Source: Cryomorphaceae bacterium (GTDB lineage Bacteria > Bacteroidota > Bacteroidia > Flavobacteriales > ECT2AJA-044). Taken from it: 64,000 nt of DNA. The notes beneath the pieces were generated by a model. It saw nothing but the letters and a program-made list of their open reading frames with translations. It was not told the DNA's origin and did no database searches. The DNA lies in assembly GCA_017798125.1 (NCBI GenBank), contig CP059070.1:2108001-2172000 (forward strand), given 5' to 3'. Shown piece after piece: positions 9,699 to 18,219 of the stretch (the stretch's first letter is position 1; each line of letters opens with the position of its first letter). Both the position numbers and the translations under genes were made by a program.

Positions 9699-10620
9699 AA
9701 CTGAATACGTATTCGAGCCAAGTAATTAAGAAGGTTCGTAAAGTACGCTTTTCTGAAGCGATGGTTTCGCGGTAGGCGGCCCGAAATAGTGCCGATACAG
9801 CGGGCAAGAAGGAACGGATTTGCACAATCGACTGCTGATATTTTAATCTCCATGTGTCGGTTTTCCATCGCGCCGTGAGGCGCAGAATCGGGAGCACAAC
9901 AAAAAACCAAGCAAAGGTGATCAAAGCAGCGCGTAGGAGACTGTCAAACGCGATTCCCCATGACCCCAGAGCCCATCCTTGGAGCAGGATGACAATCAAC
10001 ACAGCAAAGGCTATCCACACCCAGGCCGGTACGCGCGTCTTCTTTTTCGGGTCTGTTGGTAGTCGCAGATCTTCTGGCAGTGACCTCACGGAAAAAGAAT
10101 ATTCAACGATACCCTTATTGAGTATTCCTATGACGAGGCCGCCAAGGGCGTAGAAGAGTAAGAATCCTCCGACGAGTAGGCCAGAGGCGGGCAATTGATC
10201 AGAAGACCATCCCAGTTGGCTTCCAATTTGCCGGCCCAAGAGGTCAATGCTCGCCCATAGTTGAACGCCGAATAATACCGTGAGAATGATAACTTTTTGT
10301 ATCGCGGAGAGTGTCACGGTTGCGAAGGTGAGCATCGCTGTTTTCAAGCCGAGATGGCGATTGGTCCTGAAGAGGATTAGTCCTGTGACAATCTGAATAG
10401 AAAGGGCGAAGTAAGCGCCCGGAGGGCTTTGAGGGGCCAGAAGGCCCTTTAAAATCAAAACGACAATTCCCGAAGAGACTATTTGCTTTCTTGGGTAGGG
10501 CGAGAAACGGGCGATCAGCCCGATCCAGAGTACAGCTAATCCGCCCACAAAGAGGCCGGTAAGCGGAAGCTTAAAAGCGTGTAGAAATCCACCAAGACCA
10601 GTTTCGGTCAGGACCCACAT
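9652..10620 (-). CDS. Polytopic membrane protein, ECF-S-component-like N-terminal half
   Basis: From the ATG at 10620 the protein has about 322 residues with some six or seven hydrophobic helices. The first half (TGLFVGGLAVLWIGLIARFS, then GAYFALSIQIVTGLILF and LSAIQKVIILTVLFG) resembles the substrate-binding S component of energy-coupling-factor transporters; a basic loop around RLPTDPKKKTRVP separates it from three more helices and a charged cytoplasmic tail. An earlier ATG at 10692 would leave only 3 nt before the divergent gene, so 10620 is preferred. It is coupled to the downstream NTPase. Several GC-rich palindromes lie in the gene (9866-9883; also 10434-10447). Function unknown. Confidence 0.7.
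   Translation of the reverse strand: MWVLTETGLGGFLHAFKLPLTGLFVGGLAVLWIGLIARFSPYPRKQIVSSGIVVLILKGLLAPQSPPGAYFALSIQIVTGLILFRTNRHLGLKTAMLTFATVTLSAIQKVIILTVLFGVQLWASIDLLGRQIGSQLGWSSDQLPASGLLVGGFLLFYALGGLVIGILNKGIVEYSFSVRSLPEDLRLPTDPKKKTRVPAWVWIAFAVLIVILLQGWALGSWGIAFDSLLRAALITFAWFFVVLPILRLTARWKTDTWRLKYQQSIVQIRSFLPAVSALFRAAYRETIASEKRTLRTFLITWLEYVFSYDFEYSDSYGSDHQR
9866..9883 (-). repeat. Intragenic hairpin element, GCGCC type
   Basis: Read on the minus strand: arms GCGCC/GGCGC, loop TCAC, then GATG. Encodes LRLTARWK in the membrane-protein gene, nearly the same peptide as the 8164 copy in an unrelated enzyme. Confidence 0.75.
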
Positions 10621-10695
10621 TGCCGTCAAGCGCTCAGTCACCTGAGCTCTGTTGAAATTATTGCTATTTTGGGTCCTCGCTAAATTTTCCATCCA

Positions 10696-11271
10696 ATGCC
10701 CGCACCCCAGACTCCCGCAGAAATGGAAGCCATTATGGTCAAGAATCTTCCCGAAAGGTACGGGAAAACACTTGATCAATGGATAGAGGTATGTGCCGCT
10801 GCAGGTCTTGAGAAGAAGATGGAATTCGTACAATTCCTGAAGCAAGAACACGGTGTCAAACACGGCGAAGCTTATGTGTTGACGCAGATTTATTTCAATG
10901 GCGGAAAGCTCGTTTACGGCAATCCAGAAGCCCTCTTACAAGAGCAGTATAAAAAGGAAGAGCAACGAGAACTCTACGATTTTCTCAGTCTTCAAATCAC
11001 CAAATCCTTTACTGAACCAATCAAGCTCGGTATTTGTAAAGGGTACGTCTCGGTTTTGGGCCACAAGCAGTTCGCTGTCATTTTGCCTAAGCGCGGTGGA
11101 ATTTGGATTGGATTGGCGCTGGGCGATGAACCAACCAATGAACTTTTAAAAACGGCTAAGAACATCGGGGGAACCGATAAAATCAATCGCTACATCGCTA
11201 TCGAAGACGAGGGTGATTGGTCGGAACAAACGGCCCATTATCTAGAGAAAGCATATCGATTTAACTCATAA
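10696..11271 (+). CDS. DUF4287 / DUF5655 domain protein
   Basis: The 191-residue soluble protein has two parts. Residues about 10-75 (GKTLDQWIEVCAAAGLEKK, then FLKQEHGVKHGEAYVL) match the helical DUF4287 domain, and residues about 95-190 (CKGYVSVLGHKQFAVILPKRGGIWIGLAL) match DUF5655, a small beta-rich domain. Proteins with this pair are common in Bacteroidota and have no assigned biochemical role. The ATG is 75 nt from the start of the divergent membrane-protein gene, leaving room for promoters between them. The next gene starts 9 nt downstream and may be co-transcribed. Confidence 0.85.
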   Translation: MPAPQTPAEMEAIMVKNLPERYGKTLDQWIEVCAAAGLEKKMEFVQFLKQEHGVKHGEAYVLTQIYFNGGKLVYGNPEALLQEQYKKEEQRELYDFLSLQITKSFTEPIKLGICKGYVSVLGHKQFAVILPKRGGIWIGLALGDEPTNELLKTAKNIGGTDKINRYIAIEDEGDWSEQTAHYLEKAYRFNS

Positions 11272-11280
11272 TCAGCACAC

Positions 11281-14200
11281 ATGACCCTAAGACGACTATT
11301 CCTATTGATTTGTGCCTGCGGCACGATGCTCACTTTTGCACAAGTTCCCACACCTGTCCAGAACAACGACTTCCCCGAACTCGAATGGCGTAATATTGGG
11401 CCATTTCGCGGAGGACGAAGTGCCGCTGTAGTCGGCCATCCTGAAGTTGCCGACCGCTTTTATTTCGGCTCCACCGGTGGCGGTGTTTGGCAAACCGATG
11501 ACGCGGGTCAAACTTGGTACAACATTACAGACGGTCATTTCGGAGGCTCCATTGGCTCTATTGCAATTTCCGAATGGGATCCAAATGTTATGTACGTTGG
11601 AGGAGGAGAGGTAACGGTTCGTGGAAATGTGAGTTATGGTTATGGGGTTTATAAATCCACGGACGCCGGAAAAACCTGGAGTCATTCGGGTCTCCCCGAG
11701 TCACGACATATTCCGCGCATTCGCATTCACCCCAAGAACCCTGACCTAGTCTACGCAGCTGTTTTGGGCGACCTTTTTAAGCCCACCTCAGAGCGAGGGG
11801 TTTACCGATCTACCGACGGAGGAGAGAATTGGGAACAAGTCCTCTTCGCCAATGAAGACGCTGGTGCCGTCGACCTCTTTATGGACCCGACCAACCCTCG
11901 TGTTTTGTACGCGAGTACTTGGCATGTTCGGAGAACGCCATATTCCTTGATTTCAGGAGGTGATGGGAGCGACCTGTGGAAGAGCACTGATGGCGGTGAC
12001 ACTTGGGAAAAACTCAGCGATAAGCCTGGTTTTGCAGAAGGTCCTTTGGGAATCATTGGCGTATCTGCCTCCGCCTCACAACCGGATCGAATCTATGCCA
12101 TTGTTGAAGCACCAGAAGGAGGGGTTTTCCGCAGTGATAATGGCGGAGAATCATGGAGAAGAGTCAATAAAGACCGATCACTACGTCAAAGAGCATGGTA
12201 TTATTCAAGGATCTATGCACATCCTACCGACCCAGATCAGGTTTATATTATGAACGTGAGCTACCATCATTCCAAAGATGGAGGTCGCACCTTTGCATCC
12301 AGGAGAGCTCCTCACGGGGATCACCATGATTTATGGATTAACCCCAAGGACCCATCACGAATGATCATCGCGGACGATGGAGGAGGGCAAGTCACGTTAG
12401 ACGGAGGCGCTAACTGGAGCACCTACTACAATCAACCAACGGCTCAATTCTATCGGGTTACAACGGATAATCATTTCCCGTATCGCATTTACGGAGCGCA
12501 GCAAGACAACAGCACCATCCGAATCTCAAGCTTTTCAGATGGATACAATATAGATGAATCAGATTGGCAAGAATCGGCGGGAGGCGAAAGCGCTCACTTG
12601 GCCATTGACCCCCGCAATAATGAGGTTGTTTATGGAGGGAGCTATGGAGGCTTTTTAACCCGTTACAATCATGCTAACAAACAAGGCCGAGTCATCAATG
12701 TCTGGCCCGACAACCCACTGGGCGCTGGTGTAGAGACCATGAAGTATCGCTTCCAATGGAACTTCCCAGTTTTCATTTCGCCACACAATCCCGACGTGCT
12801 TTACGCCGCGTCTAACCACCTTCACCGCTCAATGGATGGTGGTGGCTCTTGGGAAGTGATCAGCCCTGATTTGACTCGCAATGATAGCGCTCGAATGGTT
12901 TCTAGCGGGGGCCCTATTACCCAGGACAATACGGGCGTGGAATACTACTGCACGGTATTTGCAGCTGCGGAATCATCACGAGAGCCGGGCCTTTTATGGG
13001 CGGGATCCGACGACGGTTTGCTTCACGTGAGTCGCGATAATGGAGAGAACTGGGAAAATGTAACATCCAGCAAGCTTCCGGAATGGAGCATGATCAACAG
13101 TTTGGAGGTTTCTCCATGGGAAGATGGAGTGGTTTATTTGGCGGTTACCCGTTACAAACTCGGAGACTACAGCCCTTACTTGTATCGCGTCAGTAATTAT
13201 GGAAAGCAATGGTCACTGATTTCTGAAGGACTTCCTGAAGATGATTTCACTCGAGTTATTCGGTGCTCACCCGAAAAAGAAGGTCTTCTCTTCGCTGGAA
13301 CTGAACGCACCGTCTGGTACTCTCAAAACGATGGAGCATCTTGGGATTCACTCCAATTGAATCTTCCAATTGTGCCCATAACGGACTTGGCTCTCAAGTC
13401 TGGGGACCTGATTGCAGCTACCCAGGGTAGAAGTTTTTGGGTACTCGATGACATCTCTCCCTTGTATGCGGAGCACCAAAACGTAGAAGATCTGCGCTTA
13501 TTGACTCCGAGTGATGCATTCCGCGTTGGGAGTTACGGACGAGGAAGTCGAACCACCGGTCAAAATAGGAGGTCTGGGGTATATGTGGACTATTTCGTTC
13601 CGAGCCTTGAAGATGAAGATACGCTAATCTTGAGCATTAAGGACGCCGATGGTGAACTCATTAAAACCTACAGTACCCATCCCCAAGAAAAGGAAGAGAA
13701 GCTGACTAAAGACTCGGGTTGGCAGCGCTTCGTTTGGAACATGCGCTATCCGGATGCCGAGGAGTTTGATGGAATGTGGATGTGGTATGCCGGCATGGGC
13801 GGCCCAATGGCACCTCCCGGTGACTATTCTGTATCGTTAACGCTAGGATCGTCTAACCTAGAGCAGCCTTTCACGCTACTTTCAGACCCTAGATCAGAAT
13901 CAACGGATGAGGAGCTTGTTGAACAATTCGAGTTTTGCTGGTCCATTAACCGCAAGGTATCGGAAGCCCATGTGGCGATTCGAAACATCCGTGCCTTAAA
14001 AAAACAGATCTCCCTCGTCGAATCTCGCACTACTGAAGCGGACTCATCGATTTCAGAGTCTCTCAAGAGTCTTAAAAAAGGACTAAAAGATGTAGAAGAA
14101 GCGCTTTATCAAGTGAAGCTTTCCAGCAATCAAGACATGCTGAATTTTCCAATAAAGCTCACGAATAAGCTCGGTCATGTGGGAGCCATTTCACAAAACG

Positions 14201-14382
14201 GCAATTATCCGCCTACGCAACAAGCTAGAGAAGTGGCTGCTGAACTGACCTTAGAGGTCGATCAATTCCTTGAGCAGTTCTATGCGCTTATGGACAACGA
14301 AGTTTCAAACCTGAACGAAGCCATACTTGAAGCTCGTATCCCTTCATTGATGATTGCCCCTGAAGATACTTGGGAGCGATAA
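11281..14382 (+). CDS. Secreted sortilin/VPS10-like BNR-repeat protein (paralogue B)
   Basis: The 1033-residue protein has a signal peptide (about 1-20, ending TFAQ) and a series of Asp-box motifs (STDAGKTWSHS, STDGGENWEQV, STDGGDTWEKL, SDNGGESWRRV, SMDGGGSWEVI, SRDNGENWENV) over residues 70-700. A beta region and a helical C-terminal part (about 870-1030) follow. The order and length match paralogue A at 3676-6813, and shared blocks such as the DDGG motif before YYHI/FYRV and the WEVISPDLTRND-like motif show common origin. Sortilin-like propellers bind peptides or glycans; no substrate is indicated. Likely exported to the periplasm or beyond; no T9SS C-terminal signal is evident. Confidence 0.85.
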   Translation: MTLRRLFLLICACGTMLTFAQVPTPVQNNDFPELEWRNIGPFRGGRSAAVVGHPEVADRFYFGSTGGGVWQTDDAGQTWYNITDGHFGGSIGSIAISEWDPNVMYVGGGEVTVRGNVSYGYGVYKSTDAGKTWSHSGLPESRHIPRIRIHPKNPDLVYAAVLGDLFKPTSERGVYRSTDGGENWEQVLFANEDAGAVDLFMDPTNPRVLYASTWHVRRTPYSLISGGDGSDLWKSTDGGDTWEKLSDKPGFAEGPLGIIGVSASASQPDRIYAIVEAPEGGVFRSDNGGESWRRVNKDRSLRQRAWYYSRIYAHPTDPDQVYIMNVSYHHSKDGGRTFASRRAPHGDHHDLWINPKDPSRMIIADDGGGQVTLDGGANWSTYYNQPTAQFYRVTTDNHFPYRIYGAQQDNSTIRISSFSDGYNIDESDWQESAGGESAHLAIDPRNNEVVYGGSYGGFLTRYNHANKQGRVINVWPDNPLGAGVETMKYRFQWNFPVFISPHNPDVLYAASNHLHRSMDGGGSWEVISPDLTRNDSARMVSSGGPITQDNTGVEYYCTVFAAAESSREPGLLWAGSDDGLLHVSRDNGENWENVTSSKLPEWSMINSLEVSPWEDGVVYLAVTRYKLGDYSPYLYRVSNYGKQWSLISEGLPEDDFTRVIRCSPEKEGLLFAGTERTVWYSQNDGASWDSLQLNLPIVPITDLALKSGDLIAATQGRSFWVLDDISPLYAEHQNVEDLRLLTPSDAFRVGSYGRGSRTTGQNRRSGVYVDYFVPSLEDEDTLILSIKDADGELIKTYSTHPQEKEEKLTKDSGWQRFVWNMRYPDAEEFDGMWMWYAGMGGPMAPPGDYSVSLTLGSSNLEQPFTLLSDPRSESTDEELVEQFEFCWSINRKVSEAHVAIRNIRALKKQISLVESRTTEADSSISESLKSLKKGLKDVEEALYQVKLSSNQDMLNFPIKLTNKLGHVGAISQNGNYPPTQQAREVAAELTLEVDQFLEQFYALMDNEVSNLNEAILEARIPSLMIAPEDTWER

Positions 14383-14396
14383 TAAGAAGGTAAAAG

Positions 14397-14464
14397 AAAG
14401 GCGCTATCGCTGCTCGACTCGATCGTCAGGCGCAGTGAAACATTCGATTAGCGATAGCTCCTTT
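14397..14464. other. Long imperfect hairpin in convergent intergenic gap
   Basis: The left arm 14397-14411 (AAAGG, one mismatch, GCTATCGCT) pairs with 14450-14464 (AGCGATAGC, mismatch, CCTTT): 14 of 15 pairs around a 38-nt loop. It lies between the BNR protein gene and ssb, which face each other. There is no long T-run, so it is either a bidirectional terminator of unusual form or a structured RNA or short inverted-repeat element. Confidence 0.5.
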
Positions 14465-14490
14465 CTCGTCCTTACGGAACTCTGCATTGT

Positions 14491-14838
14491 TTAGCCGGCC
14501 TTCTTCTTTGCACCGGTCATAAGAAGTTCGTTTACGACGACTTCCGTGAGGAATTTCTGTTCACCCTCACTATCCGTGTACGAACGAGTTTGGATTTTGC
14601 CGTCAACGGCAACCTCACTTCCTTTTTTTAAGAATTCCTCTGCCAATTCGGCGGTTCGTCCCCAGGCAATCAGACGATGCCATTGAGTTTCTGTGACGAG
14701 ATCGCCTTCTTGATTGCGATAGATCTCATTGGTTGCTACGGAGAACTTGGCGAGTTTACGACCGCTTTCCATTTCTTTGATTTCCGGATCAGCTCCAAGA
14801 TTTCCTATGAGCTGAATTCGATTTCGAATACTAGACAT
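14491..14838 (-). CDS. ssb: Single-stranded DNA-binding protein
   Basis: From the ATG at 14838 the protein has 115 residues and is essentially one OB fold: IRNRIQLIGNLGADPEIKEME, then KFSVATNE, TQWHRLIAWGRTAELAEEFLKKGSEVAVDGKIQTRSY. It binds single-stranded DNA in replication and repair. Upstream in-frame starts at 14850 and 14904 add a hydrophobic leader that is not typical of SSB. The usual acidic C-terminal tail (DDDIPF-like), which recruits partner proteins, is missing; the end is GAKKKAG. A tail-less form suggests either a secondary SSB for plasmid or competence functions or a divergent interaction mode. Confidence 0.9.
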   Translation of the reverse strand: MSSIRNRIQLIGNLGADPEIKEMESGRKLAKFSVATNEIYRNQEGDLVTETQWHRLIAWGRTAELAEEFLKKGSEVAVDGKIQTRSYTDSEGEQKFLTEVVVNELLMTGAKKKAG

Positions 14839-14973
14839 ATTATTTTTCATTAGTTCGAAGACGAAGAACACTAGAATGCCGCCAATCAGTCGGTAGGGAA
14901 ACATTTATAAACGTTTCAAATAATAGCAATCAATAATCTGGACTAAATGATGCCTGGAAATGACTCAAACTAA

Positions 14974-15558
14974 ATGACTTATATTAGTCTGATGCTTCGA
15001 GAGGACTTTCCATACATTCCGCTCCCAGAGGTTTTTTATCCTTTTGAATCAAAAGACCCCTTTAGCACATGCAGTCGTTGCAAGCGCCCTCTTCTTGCAG
15101 AGGACGTAGAGTACATTATTGAAAAGGCCCTGAAGCCAGGGGATACCATTTACGAGTATGCCGTGTGCTTTGCATGTATTGAAGATTCACGATCTCGTAT
15201 TAGTGCGGATTCAAGTTTAGTCATAGAGCAATTCTTTAGAGAAAGGATGCGACCGATGCGTCATCGAGCGGAGATGCTGCGTAAATATGACCTGAATACT
15301 GAACTCTGGCTCGATCGTTGCATAGTTACGGGTAAGCGCGTCTCAGATATGGATGAATATCAAATCCTAGGACATGGGCACGGACCGTTTTTAGTCTTTT
15401 CCATGTTTCCCTATGCATTGGGCGAAGAAGCTTCAAGGGAGCTCGCGGATTTGATTTCTTCAAAGACTAAGGACGAGATGGACGACTTTGCCGACGAACT
15501 AATCGACATTCCGCCGGAATTGCGCGAACTTTGGAAACGTAAACCCGTCTTCCTTTAA
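14974..15558 (+). CDS. Hypothetical protein with paired CxxC zinc motifs
   Basis: The 194-residue soluble protein has CSRC at about residues 33-36 and CFAC at about 66-69, enough for one zinc site of zinc-ribbon or treble-clef type. The rest is acidic and mostly helical, ending with a conserved-looking PPELRELWKRKPVFL. A second ATG at 14992 is possible. It lies one base before the next gene's ATG, so the two may be co-transcribed, though the products look unrelated. I do not recognise a named family and assign no function. Confidence 0.75.
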   Translation: MTYISLMLREDFPYIPLPEVFYPFESKDPFSTCSRCKRPLLAEDVEYIIEKALKPGDTIYEYAVCFACIEDSRSRISADSSLVIEQFFRERMRPMRHRAEMLRKYDLNTELWLDRCIVTGKRVSDMDEYQILGHGHGPFLVFSMFPYALGEEASRELADLISSKTKDEMDDFADELIDIPPELRELWKRKPVFL

Positions 15559-15559
15559 G

Positions 15560-16153
15560 ATGAGATCAGATATGAAAAGACTTTGGACTCTCGGTTTGCT
15601 GGTGCTGATTTCCCTGAATTCTTTCGGGCAGGTTAAGATTCAACCTCAGGCCGGGCTGACACTTTCACGTCTTACGACAGACGAAATCATTGACCAGAGC
15701 GAGGCACGCGTGGGTACGGACCTAGGCGTTTCGTTCCGTTTTGGTAAGAGATTTCATTTTTACCCTGGTGTTTATTGGAAAAGGTGGTCGTCTGACTTGG
15801 TCGTACTGGGATCCGATACCTTGGGTGCAGCTAATTTCACCTTAGATGTCCAATCTATTCAAGTACCGGCGCGATTAGGCTACAATATTGTCAATGGGGA
15901 ACTGTTCAAACTTCGGCTTAACGGAGGACCTGCATGGACCCGTGTATTCAATCTTGAGTCGGATCCAAATGATCCCGAGGCTTGGAATATTGAAGACTTC
16001 AATGAAAACATATGGTCATGGCAAGCGGGGTTAGGAATTGATTTGTGGTTCTTGACTCTTGACTTAACGTATGATCAAGGGATAAATACCATGTTTGTTG
16101 AGGGGGATGCTGAAAATAGAATGCTCTCTTTAGAAATCGGTGTAGTCTTTTGA
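15560..16153 (+). CDS. Outer-membrane beta-barrel protein (PorT-like)
   Basis: The 197-residue protein has a signal peptide ending NSFGQ (the start could also be the ATG at 15572) and a chain of amphipathic strands typical of the small eight-stranded PorT/OMP_b-brl family: PQAGLTLSRL, DLGVSFRFGKRFHFYPGVYWKR, IQVPARLGYNIVNGELFKLRLNGGPAW, and the closing LSLEIGVVF. Such barrels are abundant in Bacteroidota and mostly uncharacterised. The TGA stop overlaps the TTG start of csaA, implying coupling. Confidence 0.8.
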   Translation: MRSDMKRLWTLGLLVLISLNSFGQVKIQPQAGLTLSRLTTDEIIDQSEARVGTDLGVSFRFGKRFHFYPGVYWKRWSSDLVVLGSDTLGAANFTLDVQSIQVPARLGYNIVNGELFKLRLNGGPAWTRVFNLESDPNDPEAWNIEDFNENIWSWQAGLGIDLWFLTLDLTYDQGINTMFVEGDAENRMLSLEIGVVF

Positions 16154-16485
16154 TCCCGACCATAACTTGGGAGGATTTTTCAAAGGTTGACCTCAGAATC
16201 GGTGAGGTTATCGATGCTCAGCCTTTCCCTGAAGCCCGCAACCCAGCGTATATTCTTCGCGTTGATTTTGGACCCTTAGGAGTGAAGAAAACCAGTGCAC
16301 AAATCACAGATCACTATACAACTGAGGGCTTGCTGGGTAAAAAAGTCGTTGCTGTTGTCAACTTCCCTCCAAAACAAATCGGACCTCATAAAAGCGAGGT
16401 TCTCATTCTCGGTGGACTTTCCGATTCAGGAGTAGTATTGCTCCAGCCAGACCAAATCGTGAAAAACGGCACTAGGATCGGTTAG
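16150..16485 (+). CDS. csaA: CsaA-like tRNA-binding domain protein
   Basis: The 111-residue protein is a single tRNA-binding OB fold: FSKVDLRIGEVIDAQPFPEARNPAYILRVDFG, then KKTSAQIT and VVNFPPKQIGPHKSEVLILG. This matches CsaA, a chaperone-like dimer also related to the C-terminal domain of methionyl-tRNA synthetase. The start is TTG at 16150, which overlaps the TGA stop of the upstream gene (TTGA). No ATG precedes the conserved region, and the resulting length equals that of known CsaA proteins, so the rare start is credible. Confidence 0.9.
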   Translation: MIPTITWEDFSKVDLRIGEVIDAQPFPEARNPAYILRVDFGPLGVKKTSAQITDHYTTEGLLGKKVVAVVNFPPKQIGPHKSEVLILGGLSDSGVVLLQPDQIVKNGTRIG

Positions 16486-16526
16486 GTGATTTTTCATTAA
16501 TTTTCAGGTAGCAACACTTCCTAATT

Positions 16527-17780
16527 ATGCCTGAACAATTGACCTCCGATTTCTTTTTGGAATATGAACCTATGCGCGATCTCATCGCCCAAGCAAGGGC
16601 GATTAAAGCCGATCCTGAGCGCGTTTATTCCGATATTATTGATGATGATGGGTATCAATATGCGGATCTCGTGCAAGAAGGGGGTGGAGTATTGGGCATC
16701 GCTCTCCTCGGATACACGCACATTATGGAGGAAGCGGGGATTCGGTTCTACGACTTAGCAGGGACTTCCGCTGGAGCCATAAATACCTTACTCATGGCCA
16801 GCATTGGCACAACCTCCGAGGCTAAATCGGTTGTAGCGCTAGAAGCATTGGCAGCACAAAACTTATTTGATTTTGTCGACGGGAATCCGAAGATCAAGAG
16901 GACCATTCAGCTGCTTATAGAGGGGAAAGGAGGCAAGGCCAAAAGGAGACTGATTTTCCAGGGAATAAAAATATGGAACCTCCTACGTTCAAAACTCGGC
17001 ATGAATCCGGGTATAGTATTCTACACTTGGCTCGAGAAGCTCTTAAAAGATCAGGGCGTGGAGTCAACGTTAGACCTAGAAAGAAAAAGGGTTAACCCAA
17101 GTGGTTTTAGAGACAGGAAAGGGAACAGCATTGAATCGAAGCCCAAGTGGACGGTAATAGCTTCGGATGTCACTACAAAGACCAAGGTTCAATTCCCAGC
17201 GATGGGTGAGCTGTATGTTTCCAATCCTGATCAGGAGAATCCAGCCCGTTGGGTGAGAGCGAGCATGTCCGTTCCCATTTTCTTTGAACCCGTTCGTTTC
17301 AGCACTATTCCTCAGGGACCGGAGGCCAAGGAGCGCTGGTGGGAACACGCGCGCTATAAAGGGCCCATTCCTCCTGAAGTGGAAATGGTCGATGGCGGAA
17401 TGCTGAGCAATTTCCCCATTAATGTTTTTCATCGAAAGAATGCGGTCCCGCGAAGACCAACTTTTGGGGTGCGTTTGTCACAGTACCGTGAAAACTACGG
17501 GTCCACAGGAAAGCTCATGCCGTTTATGGGCGCTATGATCAGTACCATGAGGCAAATACACGATCTCGATTTTCTATTGCGCAACGAGGATTACAGCCAC
17601 TTGATTTGTCGCTTAGATGTAGACCAGAAGTTTCATTGGCTCAATTTCAATATGACCAATGAAGAGAAAAGGGACTTATTTCTTTATGGGGCTAAAGGCG
17701 CAATTGATTTTCTTGAGCGATTCGATTGGGAGAAGTATAAAGGTGTCCGACAGTCGCTAATCCATAACCCTATAGCATAG
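16527..17780 (+). CDS. Patatin-like phospholipase
   Basis: The 417-residue protein has the patatin hydrolase core: an oxyanion-hole glycine stretch (QEGGGVLGIALLG), the nucleophile elbow GTSAG (serine at about residue 81) and the dyad aspartate in DGGMLSNFPI near residue 290. It lacks a signal peptide and is probably a cytoplasmic or membrane-associated lipid acyl hydrolase. An insertion of about 60 residues after the elbow (GKGGKAKRRLIFQGIKIWN and on) separates the two catalytic blocks. Standing alone; the substrate is not predictable. Confidence 0.88.
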   Translation: MPEQLTSDFFLEYEPMRDLIAQARAIKADPERVYSDIIDDDGYQYADLVQEGGGVLGIALLGYTHIMEEAGIRFYDLAGTSAGAINTLLMASIGTTSEAKSVVALEALAAQNLFDFVDGNPKIKRTIQLLIEGKGGKAKRRLIFQGIKIWNLLRSKLGMNPGIVFYTWLEKLLKDQGVESTLDLERKRVNPSGFRDRKGNSIESKPKWTVIASDVTTKTKVQFPAMGELYVSNPDQENPARWVRASMSVPIFFEPVRFSTIPQGPEAKERWWEHARYKGPIPPEVEMVDGGMLSNFPINVFHRKNAVPRRPTFGVRLSQYRENYGSTGKLMPFMGAMISTMRQIHDLDFLLRNEDYSHLICRLDVDQKFHWLNFNMTNEEKRDLFLYGAKGAIDFLERFDWEKYKGVRQSLIHNPIA

Positions 17781-17850
17781 GGTCTTACCTTTTGGCATAT
17801 TGGGGAATTAAGGTCCATTCCTAGTCCTCGTAGCAGTGCAAATTTGACCT

Positions 17851-18189
17851 ATGTCAAAACACTGTCTACATTGTCAAGAACGCATTACTGGTCGAGTGGA
17901 TAAGAAGTTCTGCGACGACCATTGCCGGAATGCGTACCACAACGAAATGCGTCGAGCGCGCAGCGCCGAATGCCGTCCCATTCAAAAGCGGATTGCTAGG
18001 AACTACAAAATTCTTCAGGAGCTGCGCGCTCGAGGCGTGCGAGAAGTTCACGAAGCATTCTTAAACGGAAGGGGCTTTGATCACCGCTATTGTACCCAGA
18101 AGTCGAGCCGTGAGGATACCATCGTATTTGACCTACAATTGAAGAAGTACGGGGCAGATTTGTACAAGCTAGAGGTCTGCGATATTTAG
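17851..18189 (+). CDS. Small zinc-ribbon protein
   Basis: The 112-residue basic protein starts CLHCQERITGRVDKKFCDDHC, a Cx2C...Cx3HC-type arrangement that should bind zinc. An arginine-rich helix (RRARSAECRPIQKRIARNYKILQELRARG) and a short beta-like end follow. Such small zinc-finger proteins resemble the DUF2116 type and may bind nucleic acid. Nothing in the neighbourhood points to a specific role. The name of the family is uncertain, but the motif is plain. Confidence 0.75.
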   Translation: MSKHCLHCQERITGRVDKKFCDDHCRNAYHNEMRRARSAECRPIQKRIARNYKILQELRARGVREVHEAFLNGRGFDHRYCTQKSSREDTIVFDLQLKKYGADLYKLEVCDI

Positions 18190-18219
18190 GTAGAATCCCT
18201 TAATTTGCAACAAAACCTA

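Noticed and set aside
10434-10447. GGGCC-AGAA-GGCCC palindrome
   Set aside because: Good stem but no GATG flank and a different loop; kept out of the family.
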